NCBI GenBank assembly: GCA_039654915.1 | Contig: CM077593.1 | Coordinates: 114,749,413 to 114,813,412 of the forward strand | Source: Aquilaria yunnanensis | Taxonomy: Eukaryota > Streptophyta > Magnoliopsida > Malvales > Thymelaeaceae | Length of the DNA: 64,000 bases | Direction of reading: 5' to 3' | Shown here: positions 12,738 to 23,440 of the stretch, one piece after another | Position numbering within the stretch: the first letter of the stretch is position 1 | How the letters are laid out: every line of letters starts with the position of its first letter | Program-made: the position numbers and the translations under genes | The notes under the pieces: model-generated | Databases searched by the model: none | What the model was told of the DNA's origin: nothing | The model's input: only the letters and a program-made list of their open reading frames with translations

Positions 12738-15003
12738 ATCAGAATTCTATATTTTTTTTAGTTTTTCAAAATAATATATATATGGATTTAAAGTATAGAG
12801 AATGATCTAAAAAATTGAATGTTTGGGAGAGGTCTAGATTAACAATATATAAAAAAATATGAGGTACATGGTGCCTGTGAGCTATGATGAATTTAGTTAG
12901 TCGTAACACTTTATAGTAAATTTTAGATATATCATTATTAGGTCAATTTCAAAGTACAAATATTTTTGAAGTATAATTTTGAAGTAATAAATATATTTTT
13001 TTGTATCTCACTTGAAGTATAATTCATTTTAATTTGAATTAACTTCATTTAAATTTTTCTACATTATATTTTTTAATCAGGTAACATTATCATGATCCTT
13101 GGTTTTTTAATAAAAGTATGATTGGATGATCATATTTTAGCTATTTTGTAAAGACTCTCATGGTAATTTGGTTTTATTTTATCGGCCTCAATGTCAGCTA
13201 AATCACTACCTGTTAAGCCTCTTACATTGAAAGAAATATGAATGTTTATGGGCCAAATATGAAATCATAGCCTTTTATATATTAAGGCTTAACATTTTTA
13301 TAAATTATTTAATTTTTATGGATTTTTTCCTTATTGGGCCTAAAAAATAAAATAAATAATAATTATTATTATTATGAAAATATTTTAAAAGTAAATAATG
13401 TTCATGTACAGAATCTAACTTAATCTTTAATCTTCATTAATTACATCATAGAATTGGACTCTAATTAGTTAGGATATAAAAGAAAACTTTTGTCACAGTA
13501 ACTTAAAGTAATAAATTTAAGTATCATGGATCTATTAAAAATTTTAGTGGCATAAAAAAAATATCATAAATTTTAAATCAGAATATCTTAGAATATTATC
13601 CATCAATTTATTGGAAAACTATCGGTAATTTTAAATTTAAAAATCTTGATCTATTTATCTTGTAGATATAATTCAAATAAAACAAATATTTATTTGGTTG
13701 CAGCATTTTTCTTATGTCATTGAAATTTTCAATAAAATTAATATTGGATAATTTTATATTCAAATTTTTGTATCAAATAATATCTATCACGTGATACACT
13801 TTTCTTTTTTAATAAATTAACTATAAATTTTTTCACATGGTTTACTGCACGTACTTCTCACTCTTTGATGTAATATGATGGTGACACATAATAGTTAAAG
13901 CCACAAGTTTTGACTTACAAATAAATTTTGAATTAAATATTATGATATTATCTTTTTCATAAATGACTATACAGATATATTTGATATAAAAATTTGAATA
14001 TAAAATTATCCAATATTGATTTTATTGCAAATTTTAGTGGTATAAGGAAAAGAATGCAACGGGATATATACTAAATGTTTTATTTGAATTATATCTAGAA
14101 GATAAATAGAGCAAGAGTTTTTAATTTAAAATTTTCATTAGTTTTTGGATAAATTGATGGATAAATATCCAAACATATTCTAATTTAAAATACATGATAT
14201 TTTCCTTCTATCACTAAAATTTTTAATAAATCCATGATACTTAATTTGGCATATCAAATTTTACGTTTTAACTGGTGTAGATTAAAAGAATTAAGTTATA
14301 TTTTATATATGAAGATTATTTAATTTTAAAATATTTTCCTAATAACAATAGTTATTATTTAGTTTTTTAAGGCCAGGTAAGAAAAAATCCAGAAAAATTA
14401 AATAATTCATAAAAAATATTAAACTTTATATATAAAAGGCTATAATTTCATATTTGGCTTGTGAACTTTCATATTTCTTTGGATGTAGGAGGCTTAATGG
14501 ATAGTGATTTAGGTGACATTAAGGATGAAAAGATGAAACTAAGTTACTGTGAAAATCTTCACAAAATAGTTGAAATATGGTCATTAGATCATATCGTTAT
14601 TAAAAAATAACTAAGGATCATGACAATGTTATCTGATTAAAAAATATAATGTAGAAAAATTTAAGTGAAGTTGATTCCAATTAAAATGAATTATACTTCA
14701 CATGAGATTCAAAAAATATATTTATTGCATCAAAATTATACTTCAAATTATTTGTTTTGAAAATATTTGTACTTTGAAGTTGACCTAATGGTATATCTAA
14801 AATTTACCTCAAAATATTACTAGCGACTAAATTCATCACAACTTGTGGGCACCATATATCTTAAATTCTTTTGTATATAGTTAGTCTAGACTCATACTGA
14901 ACATTCAATTTTTTAGCTCCTTCACAGTTTTTTTTTGTACATTCTCTATGTAGTTTAAATCCATATATATTGTTTTTGAGAACTAAGAAAGAAAAATAGA
15001 ATC
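12738..15003. mobile_element. Foldback repeat with about 1 kb inverted arms
   Basis: The left arm (about 12738-13790) and right arm (about 13965-15003) are imperfect inverted copies over nearly their whole length. The outer ends pair AGAATTCTATATTTTTTT with the complement of GAAAAATAGAATCTC. Inner blocks pair around ATTGGATAATTTTATATTC and its complement at 13747 and 14007. The loop is about 200 bp. There is no coding capacity. The architecture fits a foldback or long-TIR MULE derivative. A transcript would form a long hairpin, a potential small-RNA source. It begins 75 bp after the CACTA element and ends 404 bp before the STP start codon. Confidence 0.8.
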
Positions 15004-15314
15004 TCAGTGTAACGCGGAGTATATAAATTAGTTACTAATAAATCATCTTAATTTTTATTATCGAGGCTAAATCTTATTAGTTAGACTACACGGGCGAGAG
15101 GACTTCAACTTCGTAATCTAAACTAATTTGCTATAAATTTGTGCATTTAATCACTTAGTTTATATTTACAAGAATAACTTACCCGATAATCGGATCCAAT
15201 AATGCAAATAATTTTAGACGAAGTCTTATCTGAAATGGATAATTGATGTTAGTATGAGTCTACAATCATATCACGTAATCTTCGAAAGGTCAATATTCCT
15301 TTCAATTTCCCTTG

Positions 15315-15322
15315 TATATAAG
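15315..15322 (+). promoter_or_regulatory. TATA box of the STP gene
   Basis: TATATAAG lies 85 bp upstream of the STP start codon, placing transcription start near 15350 and giving a short leader of about 60 nt. Only about 310 bp separate it from the foldback repeat, so the proximal promoter is compact. Confidence 0.65.
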
Positions 15323-15407
15323 AAACACTCTTCTTCACCATCTAAAGTTTCACCTCTTCACGCTCACCTTAGAATCTCCAAATCGCGGGAAATTTTAGAG
15401 TAGGAGA

Positions 15408-17282
15408 ATGCCGGCCGTCGGAGGAATCTCAACAGGCTCCGGCAAGGAGTACCCTGGAAATCTTACCCGCTGTGTGATCCTCACATGTATCCTCGGCTCC
15501 ACGGGCGGTCTCATCTTTGGTTACGACATAGGAATTTCAGGTAACAAGCTCTTCTTTTTTAGTATGCCATTTAATGCAACGCAGTAAAGTAGATATAATC
15601 GTCGTTGTGGTTTTGGCTAAAATACATATATAGGTGGAGTGACGTCGATGGACTCGTTTCTCCGTAAGTTCTTCCCAGCGGTTTGGGAACAAAAGAATGC
15701 GGACCAGTCGACCAACCAGTACTGTAAGTTCGATAGTCACATATTGCAGTTGTTCACTTCCTCGCTCTATCTGGCGGCGCTCCTGTCTTCTTTCGTGGCA
15801 TCCATGGTTACCCGCAAGCTTGGCCGGCGGTTATCGATGCTTGTTGGTGGTACTGTTTTCTTTATCGGAGCTGCTCTTAATGCTGGTGCTGTAGCCATCT
15901 GGATGTTGATCTTGGGTCGCATCTTGCTCGGGGTCGGGGTTGGGTTTGCAAACCAGGTACAGATTTGAAGTATATGAAAACTTTATTCCGTGAAAGAATA
16001 ATTGTTAACAAACTTTTCCTTAGTTAATATTTAGACCCTTGCTGGTTACAGTCCGTTCCTCTGTATCTCTCTGAGATGGCTCCATACAAATATAGAGGAG
16101 CTCTGAACATTGGCTTCCAATTGTCGATCACAATTGGAATTGTGGTGGCCAGTGTGGCGAACTATTTCTTCGCCAAGATCGAGGGCGGGTGGGGCTGGCG
16201 GCTGAGCCTGGGAGGGGCCATGGTTCCTGCGTTAATCATCGCCATTGGCTCATGCATCCTCCCGGACACACCCAACTCCATGATCGAACGTAACCTAAGA
16301 GATGAAGCCAAGAAGCAGCTCCAGAAAATCCGAGGAGTCGAAAATGTGGACGCGGAGTTCGAAGATCTTGTTAAAGCCAGTGAAGCCTCAAAGCTGGTGG
16401 AACATCCATGGACGAGCTTGTTACAACGGAAGTACAGGCCCCATCTCACCATGTCCATTATGATCCCCTTCTTCCAACAACTCACCGGTATTAACGTGAT
16501 CAATTTCTACGCCCCAGTTCTGTTCATCACGATCGGTTTCGGAAACACTGCTTCTCTAATGTCTGCTATGATCACTGGTGCTATGAACGCTTTCGGTACA
16601 TGTGTGGCTATGTTCACTGTTGATAAGTTTGGCAGAAGGATTCTCTTCCTTGTAGGTGGAACTCAAATGTTGTTATGCCAGGTACAACGTTACGTTACTT
16701 TTACCTTTTTTTTTCCCTTATAAAAGAATTTTGAGTTATATATGAGGGATATATATATATATATTCGATAAAACTGGAAGATTGATCATTTTAAATTTGT
16801 AGATTATCATAGCGGCATGCATTGGGGCCAAGTTCGGAGTAGATGGGAACCCAGGTGAGCTGCCGAAATGGTACGCGGTAGTAGTGGTGGTGTTCATATG
16901 TGTGTATGTGGCTGGATTTGATTGGTCCTGGGGGCCCTTGGGGTGGCTTGTGCCCAGTGAGATTTTCCCACTCGAAATCCGGTCGGCTGCGCAAAGTGTG
17001 AACGTGTCGGTGAACATGTTTTTCACATTTGCGGTGGCGCAACTCTTCTTGACGATGTTGTGTCAGCTGAAGTTCGGGACATTCCTCTTCTTCGGCTTCT
17101 TTGTGGTGTTGATGACCATTTTCATACACAAGTTCTTGCCGGAAACCAAGAACATTCCGATCGAAGAGATGAACAGCGTGTGGAAGAGACATCCCTACTG
17201 GTCCCGGTATGTGCAGGACCTTGATGCGCCTGATGATGGGTTGGAGATGAGGAAGGACGGTGGATCTGTGAAAAATGTTTAA
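15408..17282 (+). CDS. STP-family hexose/H+ symporter (sugar transport protein)
   Basis: Plasma-membrane monosaccharide/proton symporter of the major facilitator superfamily, 521 aa, the usual STP length. Exons are 15408-15540, 15634-15956, 16052-16681 and 16803-17282. All introns are GT-AG and the frame is intact. Family signatures are [18 protein letters not shown] near residue 37, [15 protein letters not shown] at 138-152, [24 protein letters not shown] and [11 protein letters not shown] near the C-terminus. Asp40 and Arg140 align with the proton-coupling Asp42/Arg142 pair of Arabidopsis STP10. Cys75 and Cys449 fit the lid-domain disulfide of STPs. Twelve membrane helices are expected. One small departure is NIPIEEM where GIPIEEM is common. 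All key residues are present, so it should be functional. I cannot assign the STP number. Nearby repeats, not genes, form its context. Confidence 0.95.
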
Positions 17283-17891
17283 TTTTGAAGGAGATTTTGT
17301 TCCCTTTTTTATCCCTAAAAACTCGTTAGGGATTGTTGATTCCCCGGATATTGACGAAGGTCGTTTAAGTTTAATCATTAGTTATTTGTTATTTTTGTTG
17401 GTTGAACTTACGTGATGAGTAGTGCTGTTACTTGTTCAAACTAGAAATAGATTTTACTCTTGTAGCAGGAATTTCCCTATTTCCTGGATATTTTTAACTT
17501 TTGCGTCACGGGATCTGTTTTATGAATTCAATATTGTACTTAAATTTAAAAAAACAATCTACCCCAATTGTGAAGATTGAATAAAAAGGAAGAAAAACAA
17601 AATGGGTTATCAACTTTGAGTAGTTGTTACCTAAGTTGCACAAAGTATCCAAAAAGTGGAAGTGGAGGAAGAGAACTGAAGCAGAAAATTGCCATTTTTA
17701 AAATTTAAGTAAGTAAAAAAATTATAAAAGCAAGAGGGGCAATAGAAGCACGGGAGCAGGAGCCGCAAACTAAAACATAAGGATTATGCTGCTTAGGTTG
17801 TTACATATATCCTTTCTATTTTTGAAGGAGTCATATTCTTTTTTAAGTTGTATTTTGCACAATCAACATATATCCATTCTAATTTAATTTT
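17283..17891. other. 3' flank of STP, no gene seen
   Basis: AT-rich sequence with no coding signal. It leads directly into the long-armed foldback at 17.9 kb. Confidence 0.5.
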
Positions 17892-19855
17892 GGGTTAATA
17901 TTATTGGTCATCCCTAAACTATTTTCATTTTGCTTAATCATCCTGGAATTATCAATTCTTGCATCTATTATTTTTTAGAATATTTAATTATTGCACCAAT
18001 CATCTTACCATTATATCAACCATTAAAAACTGACAAAAATGATAGAAAAAATACACAATCAGCCTTAAAACTTAGAAATATTTTCTATCTGGGCCCTAAA
18101 ACTTTGCTTTTTCTATTTTAGTCATAAAACTATGAAAATGTCTATACTCTCTTAATTTCTCTCTTGGTTTCCTTTAACTAAGTATAAATTTCTTGAGTTT
18201 TATTTAATAAATTTTTTATAATTAAATTTTAAATAAGTATTTATTCCAGTTTCTTTAATTTTTTCTGTTCCTTACTCTCTTTTTTTTTTCTACAAATAAC
18301 CTTTTACAATGGAACATATTTTGTTAAGTCTTATTCATGCTCATTTAATTTTAGGTCTTAGACTAATTAAAAAAATTCCTTACTCATTGCATCTTACTCT
18401 TTTAGATTTACTGTATGATTTATAAAGAAACTTGGGAAATTTAAATTCTTTTTCTCTCCTATTTGAATTAAATGCATAATTCGTAAAAGAACATAAGGAA
18501 TTTACATACTATTTTTTTGTCCCTTCAAGATATTGTTGAGATTTCTCTTCTTTATTCTTCTTCTTTTTTTTTTTTTTGTCTTTCCAAATTTATGTATGAG
18601 TCTAATTTATGTTTAGATTTTTTATAATTTCAACTTTTTGTTTATTATAAAATAAAAGAGAATCTCTCTCGACCCCCTCTGCTATTATGTTGATCAAAAC
18701 TGTAATGGAATTCAATCAATTTCATCCTTTTATTTATATTTGCAAATGGTGAAAAAGCAGAAAAAAGATGATAAATTTCCTAAGTTCTTTTATGAATTAT
18801 ACTTTAAATTCAAACATGAGAAAATAGAAGTTACATTTCCTAAGTTCTTTTATGAATCATACAATAAATCTAAAACAGTAAGATGGAAAGAGTAAGGATT
18901 TTTTTGAATCATTCTAAGTCTTAAAATTAAGTAAACATGAATAAAACTCAACAAAACATGTTCTATAGTGAAAGGCTATTTAAGAAAAAAAAATTATGCA
19001 AAAGAAGTAAAAACCTTTAGAAATGGAAAATGAAAGATAGAATAAAGAAAAAATTTACAAAAGGAATGTAGAAAAATAACAGGAAAATTGAAGAAAATAA
19101 AGAATCAACAACAAAAAAGAAAAAAAAAAAAAAAGAAAAATGAGTGATAAGTAAGAGGCAACAACAAAAAATAAACAAGAAGAATAAAAGAAAAAAAGCT
19201 TTCAAAAGAAAAAGCCTAAAAACCAAAGTAAAAGAAAAATTAAATAAACTAGAATAAATAATTAATTAAAATCTAATTGTAAAAATTTTATTAAAGCAAA
19301 GTCAAGAAATCCATGCTTAATTAGAAGAAATGAAGAAAGAAATTAAAGTAATTAGAAGAAATGAAGAGAGAAATTAAAGAGAGTTTACATAGTTTAATAG
19401 TTTTATAATTGAACTAGAAAACTGTACTATCTCCGTCCCATATTCTTTACGCTATTTAACTTTTTCATATAGTTTGACTTGAATTTATTCATATTAGTAT
19501 TTGTTAGAAAAAAAATTTTAAAAAATATATTTAAAAATGATATGTCTTGATTTATCATTCTTATATAAAGGTTCTTTATTTATATACTAAAATGTTGAAA
19601 ATAAAAAATTATAGATTAATTGCTGAAAAGTGAATAGTGCAAAGAATATGGGATGGAGGGAGTAATATTTTAGGACTCAGATATAAATGTTTTCTAAGTT
19701 TTAGGGCTGACAATACATTTTTCCTATTATTTATGTTAGTTTTTTATGACTAATATAATGGTAAGATGATGGATGTAACAATTAATTAGTTTGAATATGA
19801 TAAATATAATAATTGATAGTTCTAGGACAATTAAATAAAATGAGAATAACCTTCA
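17892..19855. mobile_element. Long-armed foldback / MULE-like element
   Basis: Inverted arms of roughly 0.8-0.9 kb face each other around a centre near 18.72 kb. Outer pairs include TATCAATT with CATCTTACCATTATAT on the left and their complements at 19.74-19.83 kb. Further in, CAAAACATGTTCTATAGTG at about 18953-18971 pairs with AATGGAACATATTTTGTT at about 18309-18326. The outer terminus resembles that of the MULE at 54.6 kb, so the two are probably related. A near-perfect 60-bp-spaced duplication (TTTCCTAAGTTCTTTTATGA, starting near 18775 and 18835) lies in the right arm. A Stowaway MITE is inserted in that arm. The right outer end is shorter than the left, and I found no clean target duplication. 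No coding capacity. Confidence 0.7.
19427..19662. mobile_element. Stowaway MITE (Tc1/mariner type)
   Basis: The ends CTATCTCCGTCCCATATTC and GAATATGGGATGGAGGGAG are inverted repeats of the classic Stowaway terminus (CTCCCTCCGTCCC). TA flanks both sides (19425-19426 and 19663-19664). The 236-bp interior is AT-rich and non-coding. It is nested in the right arm of the surrounding foldback, so it is the younger insertion. Confidence 0.9.
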
Positions 19856-20517
19856 CAGGATGGAGAAACAGGTAATTACTAAGACAAACAAATCAGACTA
19901 GCGGTCACATATAAATGATATATATAAATCACATAGAATATGCTTTTATTCAAGAAAAAGTTAAGAAAAATAAAATAATAAGAAAAAGAAGATAAAGATC
20001 AGTTTGACCTACGACATATCAATATTATCTAAACATTGATTAGATTTTGCAAATCAAAGAGTGGCTATAATGTATTGATTCGATCTCTAAAAAAAAAAAA
20101 CAACCTTCGCATTTTAACATTTTTCTCTAATAAACAAACACGTGTCCCTGCCTTCTTAAAGTTAAAGTTCGAACTGCTTTGACAGGTATTGTCAATCTTT
20201 TTCATGGTAAACAGTTAAAATGGTAAATGGATTGGAAGTCCTCATTTTTTTAACTTGTGTAAATTGGACCCTTGACCTTTACTTTTTTTTTTTATCTCAT
20301 TTATTTTTATTTTTGATTTTTCAAATTCTATCATCTTCTTCTTCTCTCTCATTCTCGGCTATTGTCAATACTTCAATTGCCTTTCCGCAAATTTAAAAAC
20401 CAACCAACCAAAATCATCACACATACTTTCTCACATAAATTTTCCTTCCAATTCAATTTATAGTCTCCCTTTTCCATAATATCCTAATGCCCATAAACAC
20501 TTATAACCCCACAGAGG

Positions 20518-21060
20518 ATGACAGAGAGCGAGATTAGCATCATCTTCACTTCAGTGTCTGAGTCTTTACTCAACTCAGTTTACAAGCCCCTTTGCCACAT
20601 TGGCCTCGCTTCTTCCCACCCCTCCGCTACTGCAACTGCTTCCATGAAAGATTCCTTTACCGTCTTAGCCGCCACTGCCAGCATCCACATCGGATTTCAT
20701 CCACAAACTTGTTCTTCGTCTGTGACAAAATGGACTAGGCTCCAATTTTTTGCCGAGTTGTACCACCCTTGACTGAAATTGGTGATATTCTTGCCCATTT
20801 TCTCAGCCTTGATACCAAATTAGATTGGATCGCAATTAATCAAATGGGAAGCACGGATCTATTTTAGCTCCTATCGGGGCAAAAGTTTGACAAAAACCAG
20901 TCAACATCAGTTTGGAACTTTAAAAAATTCAGGCAAGTGTCGTCTTGCTGGAGAAGGTAAGAAGTCAAAGTTGCTAGCAATCCTCAAAAAGCAAAGATGA
21001 CTGGCAGGGCAGGTGTAGCCAAACATAACAAAATCTATAACCTGAGAGTCTATTCAAACA
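20518..21060 (+). pseudogene. Unrecognised protein-coding relic
   Basis: An ATG-initiated frame of 84 codons begins MTESEISIIFTSVSESL and has clear protein-like composition. Coding-like sequence then continues in another frame (ILAHFLSLDTKLDWIAINQM, then STSVWNFKKFRQVSSCWRR) with stops between, ending near 21060. This is what a frameshifted pseudogene looks like. I cannot name the family. Alternatively an unrecognised intron could join the parts, but no clean donor is visible near 20690. Confidence 0.4.
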
Positions 21061-21243
21061 TGTATATATGATCCGTTGCATTTCAAAGCAGTTGCTTGAT
21101 ACTTCATTCTGGAAAAACGAACCATCACAATGTAGTACAACACAGTCAAATAAATATACAGGGTACTGAGAGCATTTGTCTCTGCTTATTCATACATAAG
21201 CCAAATGGTAAGATTCTAGTCGGAGCAGGAACAAGCAAGTAGC

Positions 21244-21699
21244 CTAATTGGGCTTCCCGGCAACGCAAACCCACTGGCCGATGAAGAGGTTGAGGCAGTT
21301 GATGTTTGGGTTAATGGCAAGGAAGAAATCAGTGCTGAGGTCTAAGAGCTTTGTAATGCTGTCGCATGTGTCGTCTTGTTTAACACTAAAAAGATGATCA
21401 CAAGTCGGCCCTCTCGCCGGAGTAGCAACGGGCCCCTCCGCCGCAACACCAGGAGGAGGGCTACTTGCCCCAATCAGTGCAACGCTCTTCTGCGCTTCTG
21501 CGCATTCATTTCAGGCAATTAGGCATTCCCGCAAAATATACATTGACAAGTGACGAGTGATAGGGTAAGATATTGAAGTTATGAGGCTATGTGTACCCTC
21601 ACTTTGTGGCGGACGAGCTTCAACAGCCGAGGCGACTGTGAGGAGAAGTGCGAGCATCAGAGCCGAGGTCTTCAACACTACTGAAGCAGAGGTGGCCAT
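21244..21699 (-). CDS. Small secreted LysM-domain protein
   Basis: Two-exon gene for a 116-residue secreted protein. Exon 1 is 21699-21603 and exon 2 is 21497-21244, joined by a 105-bp intron with donor AAA|GTGAGG and acceptor GCGCAG|AAG; the frame is kept across the junction. Residues 1-28 form a signal peptide (MATSASVVLKTSALMLALLL, then cleavage near AVEA). A Pro/Ala-rich linker follows. Residues about 66-112 form one LysM domain, with TCDHLFSVKQDDTCDSI, INPNINC and QWVCV supplying the usual four cysteines. LysM domains bind N-acetylglucosamine polymers such as chitin. With no membrane anchor or kinase, it is likely apoplastic. Plants have a family of such short single-LysM proteins of unclear role. 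The start is the first Met and gives a good signal peptide. Confidence 0.87.
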
Positions 21700-21768
21700 C
21701 TTTGTTTCTGAAAATTTACTGGTTTGCTATATGTGTATGCTAGTGTATTGGTTCTAGTTTATGTTGGT

Positions 21769-21776
21769 CTTATATA
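21769..21776 (-). promoter_or_regulatory. TATA box of the LysM gene
   Basis: On the minus strand TATATAAG lies about 70 bp upstream of the LysM start codon, consistent with a short 5' leader. Confidence 0.6.
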
Positions 21777-22789
21777 GCGCAAATTGTGGCCACTTTGTGG
21801 AGGCAAACAAGGCAAAAGAATAGCAACACAAGAAGCCGGCTTTGATCTCTTTTGATTGGGGCCTCAAATGTTGTTGATATGAGAAGGCGGATTATGCTAA
21901 GATAAGCAGGCTTGATTTAGCAGTACCACTACCACTATTGTCACCCTGGCTCAAAATGTATGTTTTAGTAATGTATTTGGTTGCAAGGATCATTAAAAAC
22001 GGAGCAAGATTCATATAAAATAACAGTCACACTTTCCTATGCTTGGTTCACTGAGCTTAGTCCCAGTTATGCTGGGGTCGGTGACACGAATTCATAGCGT
22101 TAACTACTTATAGTATTTAATACTGCAAGTATATACAAAGTTCATAGTGACATAGTTTTATGCCGGATGTTCTTCCTGTCAGAACCCTCTTGAAAGGGAA
22201 TAATGGGATGAATAGGTTACACCCTTATGGATAATGAAGCAAAATGTAATTCCCACTTATTAGCATTATATTTTGAGTTGCTAGCTCGATCGGGGAGTTC
22301 CCCAGATAAATGGTTCTATGTGGAAAGTAATTTTCACCTTACTCTGTCCAAAATTAGAAAAGTGATTTCAACAAATTTGTAAAGGATGGAATGTTTCAGA
22401 AAAATTATGTTCCAAACGTATCCATACAGGACATAGCAGCCCAGGATTCAGCTCAGGCAAGATTTAACACAAATAGCAGACTTCAAAGTCATAAAATCAA
22501 CAACCAATTTCAATGAATTATTTGGATTTGGTTCTATGAATTTTTTCCGATCTCATTGGTCTTATTTCATTCTACTCTCTATACATACTAATAATCTGCA
22601 TCCTGTAGAGGTTTTTGCTCTTCTCATTGAGCGTTCAGCTACTGCTTCATTTGAGCCAAATTATCTGCTCTGCTCTTTTGTGTCTCCCAGCACTAGCAGA
22701 TCTTAAATTGGTTCGAACTGAACGAAAAAATGACCTACCGGAGGAAATCGATTAGGGCAACACTTTATCTTCACGTTTTTGTACAATCT
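21777..22789. other. Intergenic, no gene seen
   Basis: No coding signal. From about 22480 the sequence begins to match the 3' flank of the intact DUF3774 gene (28.5-28.7 kb), marking one edge of the segmental duplication. A shared landmark is TAGAGGTTTTT at 22606 and 28559. Confidence 0.5.
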
Positions 22790-23005
22790 GCAGCCAGCTT
22801 TGAGCCAGCAATTCAAATACATTGCTCTATGAAGCGACTCTTCCACCTGGTTATTAGTTCCCGTGCAGCTCACGTCGCCCCTATTGCCCAGCCGGTGTTC
22901 TTAAGAGGGCTGGAACTTCTGCTGGATTTGTTGGAGCCAATGACTTGTTCGACCTTCCACTGCAGCCACGCTGGCTGCGATGCAAACTCGGCTCAAGTAG
23001 TTCAT
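22790..23005 (-). pseudogene. DUF3774 wound-responsive protein pseudogene
   Basis: Paralogue of the intact gene at 28.7-28.9 kb. It starts MNYLSRVC(I)AASVAAVEGR exactly as that gene does, then a small insertion shifts the frame to an early stop (QQKFQPS then stop). The C-terminal motif EESLHRAMYLNCW reappears in another frame at about 22800-22840, and the stop expected after it is missing. A TATA motif (23106-23112, minus strand) is kept at the same distance as in the intact copy. The family (DUF3774, wound-induced/WIP-like) comprises small plant proteins of about 80-95 aa. Confidence 0.8.
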
Positions 23006-23440
23006 TTCTAGTTTTCTACCGACTTTTCTTTTTCTCGCAAACCGCTCACTTTTCTGAAACCGTGATGTTTATGGCCTTGGGAAAGGTCCAGGAGGATTGT
23101 ACTAATTATATAGAGAGCTAAAGCTAAGTAGAGGAGGAAAGCAATTTCGGTTCCAATAGTTTTCTGATGGGTGGGAACCGCCTTAACCCTGGTTTTGTCA
23201 GCATTACCAGCGGCGGCACTCAAAACTGTCTGTTTCTTTCTTTTACCAGGGGCCAATTAATGCAGCTGCTGTTTTTGTTCTTCCTTGATAAGCACGCAAG
23301 TGCTAGAGCTTTAAATCTCAGAAATTAAAAAACCAATTCATTCCGGCACAAAAAGGAAGGCCATACCAGGATACCGGCTGATGAACAACTATATGCAGCG
23401 CGAGGTCACTCCTACCTGTGGATGAGTTGTAAACGACAAA

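Noticed and set aside
16162..17378. Long minus-strand frames over the sugar transporter
   Set aside because: They are shadows of the STP exons, which have clear family motifs and splice sites.
22730..23011. 93-codon plus-strand frame
   Set aside because: It is the antisense shadow of the DUF3774 pseudogene.
23008..23256. 82-codon minus-strand frame upstream of the DUF3774 pseudogene
   Set aside because: It covers the TATA box and leader region conserved in the duplicated copy, and the corresponding region at 29.0-29.2 kb has no matching frame.
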